From an uncultured Collinsella sp. (GTDB lineage Bacteria > Actinomycetota > Coriobacteriia > Coriobacteriales > Coriobacteriaceae): a stretch of DNA of 64,000 nucleotides. The notes beneath the pieces are model-generated. The model did not search any database, had not been told where the DNA came from, and saw only the letters and a list, made by a program, of their open reading frames with translations. A program made the translations under genes and the position numbers. Below, in pieces: positions 37,602 to 46,233 of the stretch (within the stretch, counting starts at the first letter, position 1; every line of letters starts with the position of its first letter). Where the stretch lies: positions 20,405 to 84,404 of the forward strand of contig CABVAC010000007.1 in assembly GCA_902496275.1 (NCBI GenBank), read 5' to 3'.

Positions 37602-40562
37602 ATGAACAGAAGGCATGTCAACGCGGCTATTACCGCGGGTCTGGCTCTGACGATGACGGTCGGCTCGGTGCCGTCGCAGGCGTTCGCCGAGATGATGCAG
37701 GGTGATACCACCCAAGTCGTTGCCGAGCAAAGCGATGCGACGGGTGCGGCTGCCGCGTCTGCGGACACCGGCCAGGCAACCTCGGAAGATCAGGCGGTCG
37801 ACAAGATCACCTCGCTTGCGGACCTGACCGACCTGCATGTTGCCGAGGGCTCCGACGCCACGCTACCTCATACCGTGGCGGCAACCTACGAGAGCGGTAC
37901 CACCAAGCAGGAAAATGTCACCTGGAAGTTAAACGGCGCTGATGCTCCGGCAACTCTGGCGCAGCTGCCTGTCGGCTCGTATGAGTTTGAGGGTACCGTC
38001 GACGGTGCCACGCAGACGGTCAAGCAACGCGTGGTTGTCGAAGCTGCCGCGGCGGATCCGGCGGCAGTTGACGCAGCCAACGTCGTTGCACCGACCAGCG
38101 AAAACGGCCATAAAGTCGTTTCGGTCGAATCTAATCCCATCATTGAAAAGTATGTCGGCTTCGATAACGGCGACTATGTGCCATCCCCTGAAGTGAAGGT
38201 AAAATGGTCTGACGGCACCGAGGGCTCTGCTTTTGTGCAGTGGGATGAAAAGTCGATAGAGACGTTTGCCTCAGCAACCGAAGAGTCCGAAATCGCCATC
38301 ACAGGCCAGATTCGCGGTGGATACGCTAACGGTCAATGGTTCTCGCTCGCTGAGCCGTTCGATGTGGCTGGTGTTCTCAAAGTCTACGCTCCCCGCACAA
38401 CGGGTGGCACTCAGTGGTCCACATGGACCGCAGCGGGTTTTGCGCCCACGCTGACTTCGAGCGTGTCCGTTTACTACTCCAATGGTGAGTCCCGGACGTG
38501 CCCGGTTGTGTGGAATGAAATTTCCGAGGACCAGTACCAGAATGCGGGCACGTTTATTGTTGAGGGCCATATAAAGGACTGTCCCTCCATGCTCGTGTAC
38601 TGCACCGTGTATGTTCGTGCGGTCAAGAGCGTCCAGACCGAGTTGACGTGTACGACCCTAACCGGTGAGGTCCCGTCTCTGCCGTATTCTGCTTCGGTTG
38701 TCTTTGATAACGGTGCTACCGAGCAGGTCCCGGTATCTTGGGATCCTGTTGACGCGTCGCTTTACTCTAAAGTGGGAACGTTTACGGTTAAAGGCAAACT
38801 CAATGGTTTTGATAACCGTGAGGTTACCTGCACTGTCACTGTTAAGGACCCCAAGGATGTGCTCGATCTTAATTCGCTGAGGTTCGAGCGCGTGGTCGGA
38901 GACAACACTCCTCTAAGCACGTATGTCTATTTCCCCGTCACTCAGTCGAATAACACCATATACTCTCACGGCTATCAGGTTACTTGGGACAACGCCGATG
39001 TGTCTCAATTTCAAAAGGCCGGCACCTATACGGTCACAGGCACGCTCGCGTCGTATGATGCGTCACCTGTTAACGGCCTTAAGGTGACTGCTCAGGTCGA
39101 GGTCAGGGAAGTTGCCTCTATTGATCCTCTTGCCCCCGTCAACACCCCCGTCGGCGTACGCCCTACAACGGGCAGCGGTCTTCCCGGCGGCGTTTTAGTT
39201 ACATTTACCGACGGTACAAAGAAGCAGTGCAACATTGCGTGGGATCCCATTTTGGACACACAGGTGGCAAACGAGGGGTCATTTAAGCTTTCCGGTTCGC
39301 TGACATATTGGACCAATACCTCATCTTCGTCGACTAGTCAGGTGGAGCTGGGTGACAGCAATCGAGTTACGGCGACCATCTCCGTCCGCGCCCTGCAGAT
39401 GCCTTCCTCGACATCGACAAGCACGCTTATTGGATGCCAGCCCAATATGCCCGATTCAATCGAGGCCACGATGTGGAATGGTTCGCGAGGCAGTTTCCCC
39501 GTTCAGTGGTCGACGATTAGCCAGGACGCCCTAAAGAACCTTGGCCAGATTACGGTCAACGGATACTTTACCGGTTCCAGCATCCCGGTTACGGCGACGG
39601 TCAATATCTGTGATCTCGAAGATAACAACATCGGCAAGATTCCCTATATTCCCGGCGCCGGACTTCTGGCTCCGCGCTATCTGTCCGATCTGTATTTGTC
39701 TGACGGTAGCTCCTACTACCCCAGGTATTCCTCGGGACAGCCTTATAGCTGGGATGAGTTTCCTCAAGAGCTGCTGGACGGCAAACCGGGCGAGTACGAA
39801 ATTACCGGTACGGTCGCCGACTCGCTGGCAAAGATCCATGCGACTGCGGTGTGCGGCGAGGTCAAGGGTGTCAACAACTACAGCGATAACGGCGTGACGC
39901 TTGGACAGTCGTACGAGGACTGGCGCGTTATCTATCCCGGTGAGGAAGTCAATCTGGACTACTTCTACGTGTCCGGCGCATTGCAGGACGGAACGACTTT
40001 TGACAGTCTCGGCGTCAACTGGGATACCTACGATAGGTGCCCCCAGAAGGACTGCACGATTACCGGAACGGTCGCCGGAACGAATATCCCCGTGAAAGTG
40101 CACGTCATCGTGACTAAAAACTGGGAGGCTCAGCCACAAACCATTACAGTGCTCAGGGGCAGCGACGGCACCGCCATGCTTCCCGGCTATGTCGAACTTA
40201 TCAGCCCCGATGCGGCAGAACATCCGGACTATTCGCATAAATACGCCGAGACCAAGTGGAACACGAAGGGCTTCGATTGGACCCAGGGCGGCGTGGTACG
40301 CGGCACTGCAACAATTAGCTTTAATGCAGGGTACGGCATGCAGACTGTCGACCTTCCGATTACTGCCACCGTTAAGATCGCGAGTAAGGCAACCTCGGTT
40401 CAGGGCGGAACCATATGGACCGTCCCCGGCACCAAGCCGATGCTGCCGGAATACCTTGAGGTTCGATACGACAACGATGTGTCTTCTGAGCCCAGCGCGA
40501 AAAGGTCACATGGGACCGTGTCGCCGAAGACGCTTATGCCAAGGACGGTTCGTTTAAGGTGA
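37602..40562 (+). CDS. Giant Ig-repeat cell-surface protein, N-terminal part (frameshifted)
   Basis: The start ATG 37602 follows CGGGAGGAAAC and encodes a signal peptide (MNRRHVNAAITAGLALTMTV, then cleavage near AFA-E). About ten tandem domains of 75-90 residues follow, each with a W-(D/N) core, then G-T/S-F-x-V-x-G and an alternating TCTVTV strand, the pattern of bacterial Ig-like group 4 domains. The frame is lost near 40500-40504: after GCGAAA the true continuation (VTWDRVAEDAY) lies in the -1 frame. Adding one A to the AAAA run restores a single 2145-residue protein ending at 44038. The last 20 or so residues of this piece are therefore not native. This is either a real mutation or a sequencing error. 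Confidence 0.85.
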   Translation: MNRRHVNAAITAGLALTMTVGSVPSQAFAEMMQGDTTQVVAEQSDATGAAAASADTGQATSEDQAVDKITSLADLTDLHVAEGSDATLPHTVAATYESGTTKQENVTWKLNGADAPATLAQLPVGSYEFEGTVDGATQTVKQRVVVEAAAADPAAVDAANVVAPTSENGHKVVSVESNPIIEKYVGFDNGDYVPSPEVKVKWSDGTEGSAFVQWDEKSIETFASATEESEIAITGQIRGGYANGQWFSLAEPFDVAGVLKVYAPRTTGGTQWSTWTAAGFAPTLTSSVSVYYSNGESRTCPVVWNEISEDQYQNAGTFIVEGHIKDCPSMLVYCTVYVRAVKSVQTELTCTTLTGEVPSLPYSASVVFDNGATEQVPVSWDPVDASLYSKVGTFTVKGKLNGFDNREVTCTVTVKDPKDVLDLNSLRFERVVGDNTPLSTYVYFPVTQSNNTIYSHGYQVTWDNADVSQFQKAGTYTVTGTLASYDASPVNGLKVTAQVEVREVASIDPLAPVNTPVGVRPTTGSGLPGGVLVTFTDGTKKQCNIAWDPILDTQVANEGSFKLSGSLTYWTNTSSSSTSQVELGDSNRVTATISVRALQMPSSTSTSTLIGCQPNMPDSIEATMWNGSRGSFPVQWSTISQDALKNLGQITVNGYFTGSSIPVTATVNICDLEDNNIGKIPYIPGAGLLAPRYLSDLYLSDGSSYYPRYSSGQPYSWDEFPQELLDGKPGEYEITGTVADSLAKIHATAVCGEVKGVNNYSDNGVTLGQSYEDWRVIYPGEEVNLDYFYVSGALQDGTTFDSLGVNWDTYDRCPQKDCTITGTVAGTNIPVKVHVIVTKNWEAQPQTITVLRGSDGTAMLPGYVELISPDAAEHPDYSHKYAETKWNTKGFDWTQGGVVRGTATISFNAGYGMQTVDLPITATVKIASKATSVQGGTIWTVPGTKPMLPEYLEVRYDNDVSSEPSAKRSHGTVSPKTLMPRTVRLR

Positions 40563-43500
40563 AGGGCAAGCTCCAAGGTGGTGCCGAGGCGACAATCACT
40601 GTCGACGTCTGTTCCGTCATCTCCGTTGCCGTTCCTGAGTGCATTAATACGGCCAGCGGTGTTTTCCCCGAGCTGCCGTGGAATGTCTCGGTTGCCACGA
40701 GTGACGGCAAAACTCATAATGCCCAGGTTCAATGGGATTACGTTCGTCCCTCGGTTTATACCGGAGAGCCGGGTCAGGTCACGACAGTGTCTGGCACGCT
40801 GTTTGCAAGCGGCCTCGACGGATACGGTGACGGCACTAACACCGGTCTCACTGTTCAGACCAAGATCGTTATCCAAGGCGTTGAGAAGGCAATCGATAAC
40901 GGCGAGACCGCAGTGACCACCAAGGCGGGCACTGCGCCTGCTATGCCGTCCAAGATGGCGGTCGAGATGAGCGACGGTTCCGTTTCGACAGCGGCTATTG
41001 ATTGGGATCCGATCGCGCCCGAGAAGTACGAGCGGCCTGGCACGTTCTATGCGACGGGCCATGTGGTCGGCTTTGATGCCGCTGCTGTTATGGCGCTGCT
41101 TGACGATGACGGCCAAAAGGTCGGCGTGGATGAGAACGGCAACGTGACCGCCAAGGTGACGGTTGCCGATAAGAAGGCGAAGAAGGTTGCGTTGCAGCCC
41201 GAGGCAGTCGTGGTCAACACCACGGTCGGATCGATGCTGGAGCTGCCAGATGCCGTGTCCGTATATTTCTCGGATGGCTCAGCGCGGGATACTCGGGGCA
41301 GTTTAGGCGGCATCGAGATCGAAAAGTGGACCGACACCGACGGCATCGACCTCTCCAAGCCGCTCGCCAGGAAGGGTACGTATAAACTCGTCGGCAAGCT
41401 CAAGGATGTCGACAACGTCAATGCCATCGTGTACGTCAACGTCTCCGAGGCGCCGCGAACCATTACCAAGCTCGAGGCCAAGTCGTTTAGCGTTGCCAAG
41501 GGCACGTCCAAGCAGGATCTGTACGCCCAGATGCCCAAGCAAGTTGTTGCGACTTACTCCGACGGCTCGACCGATTTGCTCGACATTGACGTTTGGGATC
41601 TTTCTAACGTTACGGACAAGCTGCTCAACGGAACCGGCACCGTGGAGATCACGGGCACGGTTAAGCTCAACGGCGCCAAGGTGACCTGCAATGTGACCGT
41701 GGTGGATCAGAAGGCCCAGACGCCCGACTACGTCGAGCCGATCGATGTTGTTGAGATTGTGGACAATGCCAAGGTCAGCGACCTTAGGGATAAACTGCCG
41801 TCCAAGGTGACGGTTGTCATGAAGGACGGCAAGACCAAGAAAGAGACGCCCGTTAAGTGGTCTCAGGTCGACAGCCTGGGCCGTGCCGGCACCGAGTTTG
41901 AGGTCACGGGCCTTACGGACAACGGCATGACCGTTAAGGCTCAGGTCAAGGTGACGGCGCATATCGTGGGCTTTGATACCGTTGACGAGATTGAGGTCGA
42001 GCGCGATACCAAGACAGCTGATGCCTTGGCCAAGCTGCCCGACACGGTCACGGCAATCTACTCTGACGATACCGACTCCGAAGCCGATGTAACGTGGGAT
42101 ACTAAGGGCCTTTCCGACAAGGACTTTGCCAAGGAAGGTGAAGTTACGGTTAAGGGTACGGTTGCCGGTACCGATCAAAAGGTTGAGTGCACTATCAAGG
42201 TCGTCAAACCGCTGCGTGAGATTCCTGATCACCTGGCTGGTACGGTTGACGCTGTGACGCTCGACGACGGGGCGAAGCCCGATGCCGTTGTGGCAGCGCT
42301 GCCCAAGACCGTGAAGGTCGCCATGAAGGACGGATCCGAGGTCGATTCGAAGATCGACTGGACTGCTCCCAAGGAGGCCGTCACCATTAAGAATGACGGT
42401 ACAAGCTTTGTCGTTACGGGTAAAACCGCGGTTGGCAGCTTTGAGGTCAAGGCTACGGTCAACCTGGTGCCGGTCGTCGAGAGCATCGCTGGCGTCAAGC
42501 TTTCGGTTGCCCGCAACACGGCTGCTGCTGACATCGTGCTGCCTGCCCAGGTGACCCTCAACATGTCCGACGGCTCGACGAAGACTGCCGCCGTTACGTG
42601 GGATAAGACCCCGCTTACGGCAGATGCCTTGGGCAAGCTGGGCGATGTTGCGCTTGAGGGCAAGGTAGAGGGCACTTCGGTTAAGGCCAAGTGCACGGTC
42701 ACGGTCGTGAAGAGCAATGCTGAGATTCCCGCGCTCGTTGAGCCTGTCGCGGGCGTTAGCGTTCCCGAGGGTTCGTCTGCCGACGCCGTGCGCGAGGCGC
42801 TCAAGGGCGTTAAGGCGACGGTCCTTATGAAAGACGGTAAGACGAAGGTGGAGTCCGAGGTTACGTGGTCTGAGGTTCCCGCCGCGGCTGCGGCGTACGG
42901 CAACAGCGTCGTCGCCAAGGGCGTGACGGTGAACGGCAACCTGCCTGTCGAAGTTGTCGTCACCTCCACGACGACGATCAATAAGGTAGCCGATGTGCCG
43001 CAGATTACGGTTGAGCGCGATGCCAAGGCCGACACCGTGACGGGGCAGCTGCCCAAGAAGGTTGCCGTGACGTACTCCGATGGCCACACGGATGAGGCCG
43101 TGGTCACATGGAATACGGATGGCCTGGACAAGCAGCTTCCCTCTGTCGGCGAGTACACGCTCGAGGGCTCCGTTGAGGGCACGACGCTCAAGGCGACCTG
43201 CAAGCTGGTCGTCGAGACGCCAGCAAGCGAGATTCCCGTGAGGCCTGCGACGTTCGCTCCCGTTGAGGTGTTTGAGGCAAGCTCTGCCGCCGATGTGCTG
43301 AAGGCGCTGCCCAAGAAGGTCTCCGTGATGATGAAGGACGGCAGCCAGGAGGACTACGACGTCGATTGGGAGAATGTCCCCACACTGGATTGGGGTGCCG
43401 ATGATGTGACCGTGGGCGGTAAGGTTCGCGGCACGGAGCTTACGGTCAGCTGCATGGTGCGCGTTAAGCCGCGCCCGGCGGCCAAGGGCCTCGTTATCGT

Positions 43501-44038
43501 TGACCAAAACGGCAAGGCCACGACTGCCGAAACCGTGCTCAAGGTAGAGCGCGGCAAGGCAATTGACCTTGCTGCCGCGGCGAGCAATGCGGCTGATGGC
43601 GCGCTGCTGCGTGGTAACGTGACGTGGACCTCGTCCGACCCGACGACCGCTACGGTCGAGAACGGTAAGGTCAAGGCCCTCAAGAACGGAACCGTCGTCA
43701 TTACCGCGACGATGCCCGTTGACGGCGACGCCGCGGTGATTGCGACGCTTGCCGAGGATGGCACTGTGGAGACGCCGGCGCCTCAACAGCTCACTGCTTC
43801 GGTGACCGTTGAAGTCGTTGAGCCTGTTGTTGTACAGGAACCGACAGGCGGCAAGGATAACGGTGCCAAGTCCGATGCCAAGGATTCTTCGGGCAAGAAG
43901 GATGGCAAGAAGGCCGCTAAGGGAAGCCTGGCCGAGACGGGCGACAATACTGCCGTGACCGTCGCGGCGCTTGGCGGAACCGGCCTGCTGGCTCTTATCG
44001 CCGCAGCGATCGAAAAGCTGCGTCATCGCGCGGAGTAG
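40559..44038 (+). CDS. Giant Ig-repeat cell-surface protein, C-terminal part with sorting signal
   Basis: This is the continuation of the preceding gene in the -1 frame; the frame is in fact open from about 40502, so ATG 40559 is not likely to be a real start. It holds about eleven more group 4 Ig-like domains and then one group 2-like domain (VTWTSSDPTTATVENGKV at about 1015-1035). A Lys/Asp-rich spacer leads to SLAETGD, a hydrophobic helix and the basic tail EKLRHRAE. LAETG is a variant of the LPXTG sortase motif, so the intact protein should be anchored to the cell wall and extend far from it, probably as an adhesin. A terminator follows. Confidence 0.85.
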   Translation: MKGKLQGGAEATITVDVCSVISVAVPECINTASGVFPELPWNVSVATSDGKTHNAQVQWDYVRPSVYTGEPGQVTTVSGTLFASGLDGYGDGTNTGLTVQTKIVIQGVEKAIDNGETAVTTKAGTAPAMPSKMAVEMSDGSVSTAAIDWDPIAPEKYERPGTFYATGHVVGFDAAAVMALLDDDGQKVGVDENGNVTAKVTVADKKAKKVALQPEAVVVNTTVGSMLELPDAVSVYFSDGSARDTRGSLGGIEIEKWTDTDGIDLSKPLARKGTYKLVGKLKDVDNVNAIVYVNVSEAPRTITKLEAKSFSVAKGTSKQDLYAQMPKQVVATYSDGSTDLLDIDVWDLSNVTDKLLNGTGTVEITGTVKLNGAKVTCNVTVVDQKAQTPDYVEPIDVVEIVDNAKVSDLRDKLPSKVTVVMKDGKTKKETPVKWSQVDSLGRAGTEFEVTGLTDNGMTVKAQVKVTAHIVGFDTVDEIEVERDTKTADALAKLPDTVTAIYSDDTDSEADVTWDTKGLSDKDFAKEGEVTVKGTVAGTDQKVECTIKVVKPLREIPDHLAGTVDAVTLDDGAKPDAVVAALPKTVKVAMKDGSEVDSKIDWTAPKEAVTIKNDGTSFVVTGKTAVGSFEVKATVNLVPVVESIAGVKLSVARNTAAADIVLPAQVTLNMSDGSTKTAAVTWDKTPLTADALGKLGDVALEGKVEGTSVKAKCTVTVVKSNAEIPALVEPVAGVSVPEGSSADAVREALKGVKATVLMKDGKTKVESEVTWSEVPAAAAAYGNSVVAKGVTVNGNLPVEVVVTSTTTINKVADVPQITVERDAKADTVTGQLPKKVAVTYSDGHTDEAVVTWNTDGLDKQLPSVGEYTLEGSVEGTTLKATCKLVVETPASEIPVRPATFAPVEVFEASSAADVLKALPKKVSVMMKDGSQEDYDVDWENVPTLDWGADDVTVGGKVRGTELTVSCMVRVKPRPAAKGLVIVDQNGKATTAETVLKVERGKAIDLAAAASNAADGALLRGNVTWTSSDPTTATVENGKVKALKNGTVVITATMPVDGDAAVIATLAEDGTVETPAPQQLTASVTVEVVEPVVVQEPTGGKDNGAKSDAKDSSGKKDGKKAAKGSLAETGDNTAVTVAALGGTGLLALIAAAIEKLRHRAE

Positions 44039-44068
44039 CGTCGAGAGCGTAGCGCTTTAGGTCACAAG

Positions 44069-44113
44069 AAGGCCTCCAGGTTCTCGTTGGGGAATCGGGA
44101 GGCCTTTCGTTTT
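44069..44113 (+). terminator. Terminator after the surface protein
   Basis: AAGGCCTCC (44069-44077) pairs with GGAGGCCTT (44098-44106), followed by TCGTTTTG. Confidence 0.75.
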
Positions 44114-44120
44114 GCCATCA

Positions 44121-44156
44121 GGGCAGCTAATTTGGGACGGGGCTTTTTGACTATCC
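44121..44156. repeat. Half-element of repeat family C
   Basis: The sequence GCTAATTTGGGACGGGGCT, followed by TTTTGACTATCC, matches one arm of the long inverted repeat at 45367-45492. No matching second arm is close by. Related fragments occur at 37455-37470 and 45795-45830. Confidence 0.6.
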
Positions 44157-44169
44157 TGGTCCCCTTGGC

Positions 44170-44236
44170 AGTTGCGGTGAAATAGGGACTATTTTATGGG
44201 CTAGAAGCCTTAAGCAGTCCGTATTTCACCGCAACT
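44170..44236. repeat. 67-bp hairpin repeat, family A copy 3
   Basis: 21-nt arms AGTTGCGGTGAAATAGGGAC(T) with one mismatch flank a 25-nt loop. It sits between two convergent genes, the surface protein and the M24 peptidase. Confidence 0.85.
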
Positions 44237-44260
44237 TAGTTTGGGGACTTGGGGATGAGG

Positions 44261-45349
44261 TTAGCCTAAGCGGACCGGATCGTGGGGGTAGGCGTTGAGA
44301 ATCTCGACGCCGGACTCGGTAACTAGGGCCAAGTCCTCGATGCGGACGCCAGTGCGGCCGGGGAGGTAGATGCCCGGCTCGATGGAGAAGGTCATGCCCG
44401 GCTCGACAACCTGCTCGTTGACGAGCGAGACGTCTCCCGGCTCGTGGTCCTGCAGGCCGATCGAGTGTCCCAGGCGGTGCGTAAAGTACTGCCCATAGCC
44501 CGCGTCCTCAATCACGTCGCGCGCGGCGCGGTCCAGGTCGCACATGCGCACGCCCGGGGCGATGAGCGCCTCGGCGGCCTCGTTGGCGCGGCGCACGATG
44601 TCGTAGATATGTGCCGTCTCCTCGTCCGTCTCGCCCCAAAAGAACGTGCGTGTCATGTCCGAGCAGTAGTTGCGGCGACGTCCGCCAATGTCGAACAGCA
44701 CCACGTCGCCTCGCTTGAGTACGGTGTCGTCGGGCTCGTGATGCGGGTCTCCAGCGTTGGCGCCAAAGCTCACGATGGGCGGAAAGCTAAAGCCCTCGCA
44801 GCCGTGATTACGGTACAGACCGAGCATCTGGTCGGCAATTTCGCGCTCCGTTACGCCCTCGTGGACGAGCTTGATGGCGTCGGCCATCACGGCGTCGTTG
44901 GCGGCCGAGGACGCGCGCATGAGCTCCTGCTCGGCGGCATCCTTGTAGGTGCGTGCGGCGGTGACGGCAAAGTCGCCCAGGAAAAACTCGCTGGCTGCGT
45001 GGCGCTCCATGAGCGGCATCAAAAAGCCAGAGCGCATGACGGTGTCGATGCCGAGGGGCTTGGCAGGATTAACCTCGCGAGCGATGGCGTCGGCCACGAC
45101 GTCGGTATCGGTGTGGTACGCGACGCGGGCATTGTCGTATTCCGGCAGCTGGTGTAGAGCGTTTACTAGGATTACCGGCTCGGCATTGCGCGCGAGCAGC
45201 ACGCCGCAAAAACGCTCGAACATATCGGCATAAAAGCCGGTCAGGTAATAGATCGACCACGGGTCGTTTACGAGCAGCTGTGCGCCGGGGTGCTGAGCCT
45301 CGAGCGCATCGAGCACGCGCGCCACACGCTGGCCATCGACATGTGCCAT
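44261..45349 (-). CDS. M24-family Xaa-Pro aminopeptidase/dipeptidase
   Basis: This 362-residue metallopeptidase probably cleaves peptides next to proline. The five metal ligands of the pita-bread fold are in place: two aspartates in VVLFDIGGRRRNYCSDMTR, the histidine in HRLGHSIGLQDHE, the glutamate in MTFSIEPGIYL and the last in GVRIEDLAL. The N-terminal creatinase-like domain spans about 1-125. The start follows AAAGGACG. It is a single gene flanked on both sides by palindromic repeat elements; whether the favoured substrate is a dipeptide (PepQ) or a longer peptide (PepP) cannot be told. Confidence 0.9.
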   Translation of the reverse strand: MAHVDGQRVARVLDALEAQHPGAQLLVNDPWSIYYLTGFYADMFERFCGVLLARNAEPVILVNALHQLPEYDNARVAYHTDTDVVADAIAREVNPAKPLGIDTVMRSGFLMPLMERHAASEFFLGDFAVTAARTYKDAAEQELMRASSAANDAVMADAIKLVHEGVTEREIADQMLGLYRNHGCEGFSFPPIVSFGANAGDPHHEPDDTVLKRGDVVLFDIGGRRRNYCSDMTRTFFWGETDEETAHIYDIVRRANEAAEALIAPGVRMCDLDRAARDVIEDAGYGQYFTHRLGHSIGLQDHEPGDVSLVNEQVVEPGMTFSIEPGIYLPGRTGVRIEDLALVTESGVEILNAYPHDPVRLG

Positions 45350-45366
45350 ACATCGTCCTTTCGCTA

Positions 45367-45492
45367 GGGTAGTTAATTTGGGACGGGGCTATTTTAGCTG
45401 CCCCAATATGCCAGCTGATACTTATTCTGGCCTCGAATAATTCGTCGACAGTTAAGGGTAGCTAAAATAGCCCCGTCCCAAATTAACTACCC
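45367..45492. repeat. Long inverted repeat, family C (37-nt arms)
   Basis: The arm 45367-45403 (containing TTAATTTGGGACGGGGCTAT) is matched by its complement at 45456-45492 with a single mismatch. The spacer is 52 nt. It begins 17 bp upstream of the peptidase start codon, so it may overlap that gene's promoter or leader. Confidence 0.85.
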
Positions 45493-45501
45493 CTGGTCTG
45501 C

Positions 45502-45661
45502 TTTCAAAACTATGCCGGATTACGGGGCTGGATTGCTCTTGGCTGACCATGACCAAAATGGCAAAAATAAAACCGCAGGTAGACGGCTTGGCGAAAATCG
45601 AAAATGGTCGGTGTGGTTGGTGGTTATCGATTTAGCCCCGTAAACCGGGGTAGTTTTGAAA
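45502..45661. repeat. Long inverted repeat (32-nt arms, 96-nt spacer)
   Basis: The arms 45502-45533 (containing TTTCAAAACTA and TTACGGGGCT) and 45630-45661 are complementary with about six mismatches. Inside, GACCAT and ATGGTC extend the foldback. It has the look of an old miniature transposable element; no target duplication is clear. Confidence 0.7.
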
Positions 45662-45704
45662 TAGCACTAACCGAGCAGCAGCAAAATGCACGATTCTCAA
45701 AGAA

Positions 45705-45771
45705 AGTTGCGGTGGAATAGTTCCTGGATGTCGGGGTTTTGGCGGAAATCAGGAACTATTTCACCGCAACT
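45705..45771. repeat. 67-bp hairpin repeat, family A copy 4
   Basis: 21-nt arms AGTTGCGGTGGAATAGTTCC(T) with one mismatch flank a 25-nt loop. Its arms match copy 1 (at 22088) closely, but its loop differs. Confidence 0.85.
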
Positions 45772-45830
45772 GAGGAGGGGACGGGGTGAATGGCGGGGTA
45801 GCTAAAAGAGCCCCGTCCTAAAAAGACTGG

Positions 45831-46229
45831 TTAGGCTTGATTGATGTCCATGCTGGCGATGAGGTCGATGCCCGTGTTGAGGAGGTTGGGGAGCACAACG
45901 TCGCCCATGCGGACGGGGTCGCCTAAGACCAGGCCGCGGATGACGTCCATGGCTTGAGTGTGAAGCTCGAGCGGGATGGCTTCGGCCGTGCGCACAGGCA
46001 GCAGCGCCTCGTCGCCGCCGGATACGGCCACGGTGGTGGTGAGCACGCGCATGGGGCAGGTGAGTTCCTGATGTGCGAACTTATCGCCGCGCGGGCAGTT
46101 GTTGCCAGTTACGGAGCGCACTTCCACCATGGCGCCATTGGCGTCGCGCACCACCTCTACGGCCAGAAGGCATTCGGATGGGCAGGTCGTGCAGTTGAAC
46201 TGCAGTGTTTCGGTCGCATTCGTGCTCAT
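45831..46229 (-). CDS. DUF1667 protein (companion of an anaerobic flavoprotein pair)
   Basis: This 132-residue protein has a DUF1667 fold with cysteines in CTTCPSECLL, GNNCPRGDKF and ELTCPMRVLTTTV, which suggests a metal or Fe-S site. The family is usually encoded with two FAD-dependent oxidoreductases related to anaerobic glycerol-3-phosphate dehydrogenase, exactly as here, and its own function is unknown. ATG 46229 is chosen for the GAGGAGG site, which lies inside the end of the upstream gene; a longer in-frame start exists but overlaps that gene. It is the last gene of the operon. Confidence 0.8.
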   Translation of the reverse strand: MSTNATETLQFNCTTCPSECLLAVEVVRDANGAMVEVRSVTGNNCPRGDKFAHQELTCPMRVLTTTVAVSGGDEALLPVRTAEAIPLELHTQAMDVIRGLVLGDPVRMGDVVLPNLLNTGIDLIASMDINQA

Positions 46230-46233
46230 GGCC

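Larger units (their letters stand above)
45350..45830. other. 481-bp intergenic region filled with inverted repeats
   Basis: No gene is seen. The gap holds a family C inverted repeat (45367-45492), a second long inverted repeat (45502-45661), a family A 67-bp hairpin (45705-45771) and a family C fragment (45795-45830). Only about 90 bp are not part of a palindromic element. Confidence 0.8.

Noticed and set aside
40495..40510. Programmed ribosomal frameshift in the adhesin
   Set aside because: The site is only AAAA with no standard slippery heptamer, and no stimulatory hairpin was noticed; an indel is simpler. Not fully excluded.
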